DNA from: Triops longicaudatus
Lineage: Eukaryota; Arthropoda; Branchiopoda; Notostraca; Triopsidae
Reading direction: 5' to 3'
Assembly: GCA_022885665.1 (NCBI GenBank)
Contig: JAGQDJ010000044.1
Coordinates: 62,632-126,631, forward strand
Length of the DNA: 64,000 bases
Part shown: one piece after another, positions 1 through 11,889 of the stretch
Numbering within the stretch: position 1 is the stretch's first letter
Layout: each line of letters opens with the position of its first letter
The notes under the pieces: model-generated
The model's database searches: none
What the model was told of the DNA's origin: nothing
The model's input: the letters and a program-made list of their open reading frames with translations, nothing else
Translations under genes and position numbers: made by a program

Positions 1-3000
1 CTTAATTTTTTTAGTAAAGTGATAAGCTTGGTGATGTGAGAGCTCTTATTCCCTAAGTAACCGGCAAAAATGTGACAGCAATTGCCTGTCGAATGAGCAA
101 CACTGAGTGAATGACAATGAAAATAGCACCTTTCAGATATCTGCTGTCGTGTTTGGGTTTGTAGACTAGTTTCCCGCACGAACTTTCGTTTTGCGATTTA
201 TTTCCTGCAGTTCTGCCTGGAAGCATTGTTGTTGCGTCAGCTAGATATTGCTGCTACGGAGCGCTTTCTTATTACATTTCCTAGGGCATTAAGCCATTCT
301 TTCCAAACTTTGTTTGTATTTGAGTGCCTTTTTTAACATATGACCTGTTCTAGTTAAATTAGCCTGAGTGGCCGATAAGCAGAAATGAAGCAGAAGACTG
401 TATTTTTTTTTAGTTACTGAGTAGATATCAAAATTCAGTATCCAACAACAGCGTCATTAGCAGTTTCTCTAAATTAAGCACAGTTCACCAACAGCATGGT
501 GAGTTCAGCACATTCACAAATTCGCCGGTTTTTACGCGAATGTAAAATCTGGCTGAGTCTCTCCCTCAGAACAAATTTTGTGCTATCAAAATATTCAAAT
601 AAAACAGAAAGCGACAGTATGGACAACAAAGCTTGGTATGAGCAGGAGTTACGCTGCTGAAAATAATAGTGCTGAGATTTTCTAAGATTTGTTCACCGAT
701 TTCTCGAAAGTTTCTGAAAGTCCGCAAACTCTAACATACTTCCGAAGACTATGAGCGCTCAAGGTTTTAAACACATACAAAACTAGCCTACTCAATAAGT
801 CATAGAAATACATCCGCCTCTTGTTGACAAATTATGTTGATATTATTTTTTGTACTAGTGCTTTGTACTACATCTCACTGTATTTTGGAAGTTCGGTTTA
901 AAGGAAAATGAAACTATTCAGACACGTTTCCATTCATGTTTACGGAGCTCCTTTTACCCAAAGATCATCGTGTTTTGTAGACAATTGTTTGGTAAACTTG
1001 CACTATTCGTTGAGCTCCGGGATTGTTAACACTATGCGAATGCTTTTCCTTCGTATTGTATGCATATGAATATTGCATTTTATTAGTTCGCCCTTTTCAT
1101 AAATTCCGTAGTATAACGCTCCAGCGGATGAAGAAATAACTCTCGATAATAAAGTCATTAAAGCTTCAGCAAGCGAAGCATTACTATTACCCAAATAGGG
1201 TGTGCAACTGACTCCTACCTTATACTGTATAGCCTAGCTTTCACACCTAAGTTGGGTTAAACTGAATCTCATTAGCACGTTGTAGCCACGCTCATTCGAA
1301 AAAAAATTGTCATAGGCTTTGTCGTAGCTAGTAACTTTCCTACGTATAATTTGTGAAGTAGTCATTTGCATCATTAACTGGATCTCTCGATTGGTTCTTG
1401 CTAGGTTACCTGAAACAAAACTAGAGCTCTCTGTCTCTTACTCTCTTTGACAGGAGGTCTCTAATTGTACTATCCTGCTCTCAATGCCAATTATGAGGCT
1501 GGGTAAAAACTTGGAAAATGACGTGATGGGCTTCTTTCATACGCGTATCATGGGTAAGTGAAAGTTGCTCGCTCGTTGTTCCAACCTTAAGAACCATGAC
1601 ATGAGAAAGAGACAACTTCGTTTATCTCGCACTTCGGTAAATGAAGTTTTTAGGCAAATTAAGGAATGAGTCAGGTTCCCTCAAGTTTCCAGCATCTCTT
1701 CTAGCGCTGTTAAACAAAGGGTACGAAAGAAACGGACTCGCCTCTCATTTTCACCCGTTGGAGTGTTTCTTCCTTTTAGAGCGTAACTAGAGGACATAAA
1801 ATAGTCTTATTTTAGATTCCCGCTTCGTGACGAATTTATTACAACCACCTCGCTTTCAATTTGATGTTCATAAGTTCTTTTTATTTCTTTTCAATTTAAC
1901 TGTTAATGCGAAAACTGTATGACATAAATGCAATTACCGCCTTCCTGTAGTTCGTTTAGCTGATGAATGGAACTAAAGCTTTTGTTCAGTTGTGTAAATA
2001 GTAAAGAAAGTGCTTTTGGCAAGTTAAGAAGAGACCTGTTATGAAAAGCATCCGATTTTCCTTCCGTTTTGTTTGTAGCTGGAATTTGCACTTCCGAAGC
2101 TGTAATGCTTTTCTGTCTTGTATTTAATTCCGTGTTAGGCCTTCGTCTGTTTTCCATGCATTACATTTCAGCAAAATATAATGCGTAGTAAATGCACAAT
2201 TTTTAGGTTTGTATATTTATTTCTTATATTTATTTTTCTTACGGATTTCAGAACATTTGCTTATTATATGTTATTTTGTTCCCTTAAGTATTTTCTTTCC
2301 TGTTTCGTTGGACTTGAGCTTGTCCGGTACCACGAAATTCTCCTCGTCACTCCACAGATATGCATATCCTACCTACTTCGTAATGTTCGTTAATAATTAA
2401 GAAATAGGGAATAAAAAGAGCACTCCCAAGACGAAAAAGATATTCTTGTCGAAGGAATTGAAGTGCCAAGTTAAGCAAATGGGTAAGTTATAATTCTTAG
2501 GTACTGTGTTGCCACTCAACGTTGTGAAGTCTAGACTCAAGTTTGGGATGCCTTTTTCCCTCAAATGTAAATAAGAATGCATGCTCACTTTGCATTTTTC
2601 TGTCTTTAACACCCAGTCTCTGGTGTCTTGAGACTCAAGAATTTAGGGGTTTTATGCATTTTTGTAAAAACCACCAAACGAAATAAGGAAAACTCAACTT
2701 TTGTAGGACAAAGAGCGTGAAGAAACTTGTGGGGAAACAGGGAACGGCAATACGACGATATTATAGGCTGAATGAGATGCTATTGCATAAATTAGAGGCC
2801 TAGCATTTTGTTGGCTTTCGGGCCACGAAGATCTGAGAAAAGTAGAGAGTAAGGCCGTGCAAGGAGCCCGGCACGTTTTAGAATCCAAGCAAACTTTGAT
2901 TTAGGCGCTGGCACTTTTCGGTCCCCCCTACCCCTCCTTCCATTCTCCCACCGTGCCAAGGCATCAGGATCTATAAGTTCATGATTCCCAGAGTCGGCTC

Positions 3001-3854
3001 CTCAACTTTTGAGGAGTTTTAGCTTTTACACTGGGAAAGCTCAAACCCGTGTGCTAGAGGAACATTAGCTGATGTATGTACGCCTTGCCTCTCGTCCCTT
3101 TGTTTTCCGTCCTCGGCCTCTCCTTGTCCCTGATGCCTCCACTTCGTCCAGAATTTTAAATCGCAGAGGGCTTTTATGCAATTGGTGCGACAGTGAACAG
3201 CCAACGTATCGCGTGTGGAATTATTGACGATGTAAATGTGATGGCGTCCCGAGGATAGAATGAAATGTAAAATCCAGTATCAAGGCTCACTTGCAGGATT
3301 TTAGATATCCTGTCAGTTATTGACTTTGCTGTTCCCCATCAACCGGTCTGGATTTCTTAACATCCAGAAAGTAAGGTCCTATGAGAATTACTTTTTCCCC
3401 CCTTTTTTTCGCGCTAATGTGGTGACTATAGAACTGTTGACAGAAGCGGAATGACGACCGGGAGTTTCGGGAAGCGTGCTCCCGGCTCGTGCATTAAGGG
3501 TATTGAGAGGAGCAGACTGGAGCGAACGGGGGAGGGAAGAAGGAAAGAAGCATAAAAAAAATCAACACTAGCCCGTCCGTCCTGGTCACCGTCACCTCGC
3601 TTCTTCTATGGCTTCTGTGCAAACTTTAAGCTCCCCCAACATGCAGATGAGATGGCCAAAAATCAATAGCCCGGGCATCGAGGCTAAATTAAAAGAGCCC
3701 GGAGGCTGCACACAAACTCCCCGTAGATATACTCGCGCTCGGTGCTTGAACTAGCGTCATGTACTGGCAAACCAGCACCTAAAGACTGGGCTACAGTCTG
3801 CTTTACGAATGTAGAGCCGGTACAAGTTGCCAAACGCTTTCGTATTTTGCTTAC
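1..3854. other. Non-coding or unassigned DNA
   Basis: No gene supported on either strand. One POU octamer at 1364. A minus-strand frame at 1903-2157 is open for 84 codons but lacks good splice signals and recognisable domains. Confidence 0.6.
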
Positions 3855-3997
3855 CGTTGTAAAAGCACTGGCTGCCAGGCTTTTACGTTACTCAAGGGCT
3901 TTTCATTTATGTGCCTAATGAGCTCCTGCAGCCTTTTATATTCTTCGTAGGCAAGTACACGAAAGTAATCGTTTCCATTACAGGTTACAAGAACCAT
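3855..3997 (-). CDS. Unidentified exon-like coding segment, possibly a first coding exon
   Basis: Reading on the minus strand, ATG at 3997 opens a frame of 47 codons plus two bases that ends at a strong donor (CAACG then GTAAGC at 3854). The translation starts MVLVTCNGNDYF and continues YEEYKRLQELI, with a balanced, hydrophilic protein-like composition. The same frame extends upstream without a stop to about 4075. A good acceptor (TTTCTCCAG) lies 12 nt before the ATG, so it could instead be an internal exon. I do not recognise the family. No partner exon was found between here and position 1, so the rest of the gene may lie beyond the left edge. May be spurious. Confidence 0.35.
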
Positions 3998-5510
3998 AAT
4001 CTCCACGCGCTGGAGAAACTTTCTCAGCCGTAAATGTGGGGAAATTGTCTGTCCAGTTGCACACGACTGGCTCAAACCGCCGATTGTTTAGGACGATGAA
4101 TTGGTATGGGTTCGAGAAGGACTGGAAAGATTTTCCGTTCTACACAATACTGCCGGCGTTGTCTTCATTACCGTTGATTTAGATAGGTACCAAAACTTTG
4201 CAAGTATTCGTTGAGAGTAATAAAACGCTTCATAAGGTGGAATTTATATTCCCCGCTGGTCGGGGAGTTTTTGTAGTTTTCACTATACAAATGAGCTTTT
4301 TACTTTGCTTGTACTGGGAAGCGGGAGGAAGGAGGAGGGGAGGGTACTCTATAGAATGCATAGTAGCAAAGCCGCGAAATCTCACAGTTCCAATTCGCTT
4401 TTCGTGTAGTCTTATAAAGGATGTGAAGAGCAATAACTAGCTTCTCTATAAACGTATTTATCTCCTAATTGAAGACGCTGTGTAAAGAATACTGTATGAA
4501 ACGTTCCTGTATTTCCTTGCCGATACCTGGATGTCATTACGTTAATGGACAACTTCCGTGAACAATCCGAAACTACACCAATCACTCTGTACGATTGTAT
4601 TTCGTATGTCATGATATGGCGTGCAGTAGCATACTTTCGCAGCAATTTTGTTACCCCTACTCTAATACTTTTTCAACCAGCGTGTTGTTCTTACCAGAAA
4701 ATGCAAACCACAACTTTTTTTTTCAGTTCACACTTATGACTGACTCAAGTTCTGCACACCTTATTCTTTTTTAGCTGGCTCCAAAGAGTGCAAAAGCACG
4801 CAGTACGCTGCGTGTTAAAAGAAAATTAGTGGAGACTAATCTCAACAATGGGTGCGTCTGAAAATGATACATATTATTCACCCTGCGTTCTGGTTGTGAA
4901 TGCCATTTGGATTCGTGTACGAGGGACGTTGTTCGGTTAAAGCGTTAATTTGCTATAAAGTGTCTTTCACTGTGAATTTAATCCAGTTTTTTATGTGTAA
5001 AAAGAATAACAGCTAAGAAATCCGTCGCATTCATCTTTTCATAGAAAGCATGTTCCGTAGTACGATAGAGGAATTAAGCGTAAGACTGCAATTGAGGCCA
5101 GGAGATGGCGGGACGTTAACTCCGTCCGGACAGGAAACTCGAAAAATTATATATTTTTTTTTAATTGTGTCGAATAAGTTTCAAACATTGACGAAAACTA
5201 TAGCGGTAGTGCCTACTTTGTGAGACTGTAATTGACTACCAAATATCGAACCAAGCGGGACTGGAGTTTCCCGGACCACGGACAACGTCGCAACTATGCC
5301 GCCGCCGTGCTTTCATTTTGTTATGCATTTACATATAGGCGCGCGCAACGCGTTTGTCTCGCCAACCTTCTTTCTCGCCTACCCGCCTAGCAATTCGACA
5401 AGGTAACGAGCAATAGTTACGCCGTTCCTACCTTTTTTTCTCTCCCTTTTTCGTCCTCGGTCCGAAGATGTTACACAAAATCTTGCAGGGACTCTGCTTA
5501 CGTCCTCCTG

Positions 5511-5517
5511 TATATAA
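5511..5517 (+). promoter_or_regulatory. TATA-box-like motif with nearby initiator-like site
   Basis: TATATAA follows a CpG-containing stretch (about 5280-5470). About 40 nt downstream is GCCAGTCAC, which loosely resembles an arthropod initiator. No coding exon recognised downstream. Confidence 0.2.
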
Positions 5518-8500
5518 CGAGCGGAAGAAAAAATTGCATTTCCGCACTATTGCCAGTCACCCAGCAGGCATTGTGGCGTTGTTCGGCGAACTGCTCTCGA
5601 AGACTGTGTGCCGTAACTAAAAAAAGAAGGCCTCTTAATTAACTGCGATTCAAGATAATGTTGCCAACTCATGCTCCAGAAAGGCGGCAAGAGGACTTTT
5701 GTATTGTGTAAGGGGTATTAGAGGCTCCCCGAGTCATACTTTGACAAGTCCAGAGCCGCCAGGCGCATTATCACTGTCCCTGTTGGTCACGTCCCCGGGT
5801 TTTATCATATTAGAAGAACTGTTGGGAGCATTTGTGTTCTCCTTATTAAAGGAAAAAGAAAACCTGGTGCGCTGGTATACATGTGTGGTGTGCAGGGCAG
5901 TTTTTGTAAAAGATTTTTTTTTCTAAGAGCTCCGTTTTTATCATCCCTTCCCATACTTTCTTTTGATATAAAATTTCTAAAGGGTTAGGACTTTATAGGA
6001 TGTCCGTTTTTTATACCCAGGGAAAAGAAAAGCGACGGGGTTGAACTGAACTCGCTGGTTCATTGCCTTATCATGGCAGTACTACCGGTGAGGGTAGAAA
6101 GGGTTTTTTAATTCAATTCCAAAATCGGGTATTATGTTTTGGGCTGCATTGCTCTGGTCCTCTAACATTCTATACTCGCATCTCACGCTCTCCTTTCTAT
6201 ACAATAAATAATAAAAAAAAAGGAATGAAGCCCTCCTCTCTCTGTGTCTCGCTCTTCTCTTCATCCGTGGAGTACACTGGCCCCAGCCAAACTTCTATTG
6301 TTAGCGCTTGAATGAAGGAGGAAAAAAATGAAAAGAAAAAATTGCTGAAAGGGTTAGTTATTATACTACACCACGTCAGGTAGCAAAGTTTCCAGAACGG
6401 AAGAAAAAGTGGCATCAAGAGGGAAGGCTCTTACGTTCCAAAAGGCCTATGGTTTTTCAGTTAGCTGGTTAGTAGTTGAGGTAGGCTCGGATGCTTCTGT
6501 TCTTCAAAGTTTTCTGTCACAAAACAGCGTAAACCAGTGCTCTTTGTTTTACTCTTTGCTCCCGCAAATACAGTTGCATGAGGCAAGAATATGTCAATCA
6601 ATTTTGGGAAGTGTATGTTTTCCTGTTGTATTGTGGCTAGTGTGTTAGTGAACGTGACAACCTCCCCGGGTCGTTTAGCTCCAAGTGTCGTGGAAAGTGG
6701 CCTGATTAGTGGAATTTTGAGTTGCTTACCGTTGTGGGTCAGTTTTGAATTTAATTCTATTGCTTTTCTTGTTTGTGGTGATATTACTTCAGTGCTACTA
6801 CGTGAAGCGCAGTTTCGTTAAGTGTGTTTAAATTGTATAATAAGTTGTTGGGCCATGTTGTCCGCGTTGCCGTCGCCATGTAGGGTGTTCGAAAAATGTC
6901 ATGCTGTGATGGTACCAACAATCATTTTGTACCATTAAATAATAAAAAAAAAGTTTCTAGACAGTGTGGACGGAAAGTTTGATGTAGTGTAGTCGCTTTG
7001 TTGCTTTATTTGCATACATGGCCGTAATAGGGGATGATAAGGTAGAACATGCCATGAAGATTTACTGAGTAGGTTCAGGTCGTATACAAGACACGTAAGT
7101 GTTGATACGACGTGTTCGAGGTAGCCTTGTTCCACCCACCATTCAATGATTTGATTGTCATGCACCCGGTGCGTACACAAGGCTGAATGGGATTGTGAAA
7201 TATCAGGAGGCAAAAGACGGAATGATAGGCCATAGCGCAGGCCTATCCCACACGAAAGTTTCTGCTGGGGTGGCAATATCGATCTTGTGCCGTTGCCATG
7301 GTCACCTTGCGGCCCGTGGAGGCTGTGCTCCGCAGGATGGACATACTGGACGAAAACTAGCAACATATTGGGAGGCAGGCTATGTAATGCCGGTCCTGAC
7401 TTGTCCAACCAAACCGCATCTGACGCCCTTTCGCCTTGTCAGCCTCGAAAACATATGCTCCATACCCAGATGTGGGAGTTATTATGGCCACACAACTTGC
7501 TAAAAAGTCTTGCATGTGTGTTTCTTTTATTACACGAATCTTGGCTCTTGCCTCTTAACAAACGTCCCGATTCCACCCAAAAAGCAAGAAGCATGCGTTC
7601 CCCAGAGAAAACATGCTAATGGTGTCCCGTTTTCTTGACGTTGCGTTTAAATTGTTAAAAACATAGACCCGAAGTCGATATTTTCTCGAAATTCGCTGAT
7701 ATATTAGTTAACTAAAGGAACAATTACCCAAGTTTTCAAAACCTAATTGATATATTTTTTCTTTTTTTCCGACGAATGGAAACATTATGGAGTACAAGAC
7801 AGTCACAAAATATAAAAACACCGATGAAACAGTTTCAAAGGACTGCACGGGGAGCTAAAATTAATCCGCTAGTGAAATTAAAGCAAGATTAGTAATTATT
7901 TCTTGTCGCGCCGTATGGTAAAGTTACAACCAAAAAGTTATTATAGTGGGAACTCAGATTTTTTAAGCCGTCTTGAGCCAGAAGGGTAGAAAAGGCGGAT
8001 AGTTCACAAAGCTTGACAACTGTTTAAACAATATTATCTTTTCTAAAAATAATACATTGGGTATATGCTAAAAAACATTGGCGTCGTCAACTGAAGGAAG
8101 TAACAATTAGAAGGTTAATTCCCTTTTTTGCTAGGGTAATTGAACTTCAATTTTTATTTTGAGAAATATGAGATGAATTGTACTACCTAGTTAATAAATG
8201 TTGAATTTTGAGCCAGAGCAACGTAGAACATGTTGTTTGTGATAAAATAGGTTTTGTTACGGCAACTGGCATATTCAGATGTAATATAATGAAGGTTGAC
8301 TAAATCGGAGTTCTACTATATAACTTAACGGTTGTGTAATAGTTCTTTTAGTGCAACAGCTCAAAAATTGAGCCTTGAATTGTACGAAAATAAATTAGTG
8401 CATTGATTTCGGGAATTAGGGACGTAATGAAATTCATGCATAAGGTCTTGAAATTTCAATGTGCCAGTGTTTTCTTTGGATTCGCTAGCTTTTGCAAATT

Positions 8501-10175
8501 TTCACAGGATTTGTGTGTACCTGCAGTAGACAGTAAATTAGAGGCTGAGATAATATTTGTGAATCAACACGCATAAATGCAACGACGGTGGCTAATTTGG
8601 TTTGGTACTACGGGTCATTATTTGTCGGCTAACGTTTTTCCGAGATTCACTTGCTTTGGGTGGTTAATCTCATTACGCGTAATGACTGAACCCGGCGAAG
8701 GACAATTGCGAGCGCAAACATATGGAGAATCGCTAATTGCGGGATCAGAACTAAATGAGACGAAGTCTTTGTCTCACTTTTGCTGGCTATGACCACTTAG
8801 CAAGTTTAGCAACCCTGTTAGTATGCGAAACTACGATTCTGCTGGTGAGAATTGTGTCGACGACATTGGACAATGTGAAGCTCTCATTGTTTTGACGCAG
8901 TATTACCAGTTAAGCTCTATCTTTTGTATGACTAAGAACGGGAAAATAAAAGTTACGGGTAATGCTTCGTGTTTGGTGCCTATTTCACGTTAGTCGACAC
9001 TTTTTTTTTTATTTATTCCCGTAGGCTTGCGCCCATTGCGTTGAAACAGTCGCTACAACAATTCTACGAAAAAAATCCTTTTTTTTTTAATTTCCGTTTT
9101 AGTGGACATATTTGCAGTTTTAAGATGTGCCCGAAAATAATGTTGTACTGACTGGGACAATTGTCTGTGTGTGTATTATTGCTAGCGTAACTGTTCAGAA
9201 TATTTCTACCGTAATAACCCTATTACTAACACGACTCGTTTCCGCTGTAGGAATGTCACTTTTTGGTTGACAGCCAGAAAACAGAAACTTTTTAGACGGG
9301 GTTGCTCGGTGACAGTGGATGTGAACTTTGCATTAGAAGCTGATATTTGCCTGTCAAATTTTCAGCTTCTCCACGGCGGAAATGTGTTGATCTCGATATC
9401 CTCAAAGTTGCTTAGGATGGCGCCATCGCCGAGGTAGTTTCCTGGCTTCACACACTTGTTTGACTTAGGTATAGTGAAGAAACCTTTTGCTGGCGGTCTC
9501 TGATAAAAGTGTCAAAGCGTCTCATCTGACAGTTCGGCCTACAGTTGTTACCATTGGCCCTTTCTGTTTTCGTTAGAATTCGCTGTTCTCCCACAAACAC
9601 ACCCATACCCCCTGTTTTCCCTTGATAAAGCAGTTTAACATATTTGGAGGCCAATCAACATGTTAGGGCAGACTTCCTTACCGATGTAGCAAGCCAGCTT
9701 TTTGCCAAGGTTTGGTCACAAGAAATGTGTCTTGAGATTCATTATCGACAGAACTATCAGTACGCAACTTTTTATGTATTACATTCAACGCGTGCCCGGC
9801 AATTTTGGCATTCCCAGCACGAAATGGGCATAACTTCGTGACTGACGGAAGTTTGAATGAAGTTTTATGGATATGATACGTCAGCTACCTTAGTGTCCTG
9901 TAATATCCCTGCATAAAGGAAACTTATTGACATTGTTGTATGTTATGGGTCTGTAGGGGAGGAAGAAAATTGCTGTCCGGACCAATTTTTTCACTTTATG
10001 GAGTCAGCAGTAGAAATTTATGTCGAAGGTTTATAAAAGTTTGGCATGTGCGATGTGTATGAAAGGGCCAGTTTTATTGATTTGTGTGTGTACTGAAAAA
10101 AAAAACTTCTACGACAAGGGCTGTACGTGATGTCACAGTGTGTGTGAGGGGGCGACTTTTGTTGGAAATTTTGCA

Positions 10176-10185
10176 TATATATAAG
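10176..10185 (+). promoter_or_regulatory. TATA-box-like motif
   Basis: TATATATAAG on the plus strand, followed by a GC-richer stretch (about 10240-10460). No convincing coding frame or splice donor follows, so a promoter is only a possibility. Confidence 0.2.
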
Positions 10186-11637
10186 AAGGGCTTGGAGCTT
10201 ATTTGAGTTTTAAAGGGATGAATTCTATGGGTGTCTAGGGGGTGATTGGAACGGGAAGTGGCCGGTCGTAGAGTATCAGCCGAGCTTTTCAAGCGACGCC
10301 CTTTGGAGAAAACTCGGAAAGGAAAACTCCGCCGAGAGCCCAATGGACGTCTTTCCGTTCCCCTTTTATGTAGTTTATGTCTGTCAACTCCGTACCAAGC
10401 CGCAGCCGCAGCGTTTTTGACGGCTGCTGCGAGCAGTTATTAAGGGAAGAAGGGGGGAGAAGCCTCGCCGTAAGTCTCCAATGGACCGTAACTTTCAAAA
10501 ACGGACCCGGTATTTTTTAAAACTTGACCAGACTTCATAAACTAGCTCTTTCAGTGAAAAGCTGAAAAGCGTACGATGAAGGTTCGGAACTTTGCCTCAT
10601 GGGCAAATTCTGATATTAAACTTTCACATTTTTTTTTCTACGGTGTGAATAGATTTTGAAATACTGGCACACTGAGCTTGCAGTAATGGGCTCGTACTCG
10701 ATTAGGGTCGCTCCCATTTTGTATTCCGGGCGAAAGAGGGAATCGGGCTCAAAAGTTGAGTAGAACTTGTTTAAATAGGTGCTGCATTTTTGTGTTTCTC
10801 GATGAACTCACAACACTGCTGCAGGGCTGGGAAAGCTTCGCGTAGTTTGGCCTCCGGTACAAGGATTGCAAAAAGATGGCAGCCGGTACGTGCTCTCGCG
10901 GTGGGGAGGTCCACGGAGGCCGCGAGTTAAGTTAAGGAGTTTGTGATTCGTTGACAAGATTGTATAGGCAGGGAGTAAAACAAGAGCCGGACAGAAAAAA
11001 AGACAATTTGAAGGTATAAGTGGCCCTAAAATGCAGAACAGTCTTGTCTCCACAGACTGCAGAAGTTTCAAATAGGGTGCGAGTCGAACCGAAAGGGTGA
11101 ACTTACTCTAATGTCAGTTAGCGTTGGTTTCCAGAAACTACGTATGCATAGTCCACTCCGAGTTCATTTGCATAGTAGAAAAAAGGAGGCCTGGTTTTAA
11201 TCTGTCAGTGCCAGAATCTTGAAGCACGACAAATCCAATCCTCAGCAGTCCGATCGTCTTACTAGTGGAGTAATTTTTTATCTCAGTTCCGTGCCTGGAG
11301 AGGAATGAGGGGAAAAGAAAAGTATGCTAGTGGAAGGAATTGGTTTAGCGAGATCACTATAGGGATGTCAGCCAGCATTGCGTGGGCCAAAACTGAAGTA
11401 GCAGTATGGGGTTTTCATTTAAGTGCGACGTAGAAAGCTTTTTAGTTTTTCATTGTTGCTTGGCATGTAACGTGGGAGTTCGAGGTCACATCATTTTATT
11501 TTTTTAGGCGTACTCTTAAGATGAAGACACATCATTATAATAACCCAAGGGGATGATGTCTAACATTTCTGGTAACTAAGCAGCAAGCAAAAGCCAACAG
11601 CAACTGTCAGGGTATCCTTTTTGACAGTTTCTTTGAT

Positions 11638-11889
11638 ATGGATCCCTATGTACGACTTGCACGAAGAAACGTCATTCTAGCCTTATTAGCTCTTTTCAGT
11701 CTTTGTTGTCTCGGCGTGTTGGGTGCCTTCGTGGGACAGAAATTCTTCCTCGCAGACAAACGGCACTGTGTTGTCAAAACGCTTAAAAGTAGGCCTTTTA
11801 AGAGACGGTTTACATTAAGGGAGAACTACGACGATAGCGACGGGGATAGAGGGCGTAACACTGAATCACGGATAAGACGACTGTGCTGA
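11638..11889 (+). CDS. Small ORF with one predicted transmembrane segment, unidentified
   Basis: 83 codons from ATG (G at -3 and G at +4, a fair Kozak context) to TGA. Residues about 12-33 form a hydrophobic helix (VILALLALFSLCCLGVLGAF) flanked by Arg residues on the N side; the C-terminal half is basic then Asp/Arg-rich. It could be a micro-ORF or a first exon: a GT with poor donor context (GTAGGC) follows codon 50. No similarity recognised and no neighbours to support it. Confidence 0.2.
   Translation: MDPYVRLARRNVILALLALFSLCCLGVLGAFVGQKFFLADKRHCVVKTLKSRPFKRRFTLRENYDDSDGDRGRNTESRIRRLC

Larger units (their letters stand above)
3998..11637. other. Intergenic or intronic DNA without a recognised gene
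   Basis: Only short overlapping frames with no domain features. The longest (minus, 6935-7408) overlaps equally open frames on the plus strand. An octamer at 7008 and TATA-like sites at 5511 and 10176 are the only regulatory-looking sites. 7620-8570 is AT-rich and empty. Confidence 0.6.

Noticed and set aside
6935..7408. 157-codon minus-strand frame
   Set aside because: Overlaps equally long plus-strand frames and has no family features; ends in an A/T-rich run.
11070..11092. Minus-strand GGTTCGACTCG resembling a tRNA T-loop
   Set aside because: The adjacent bases do not pair into a five-base T stem and the rest of a cloverleaf is missing.
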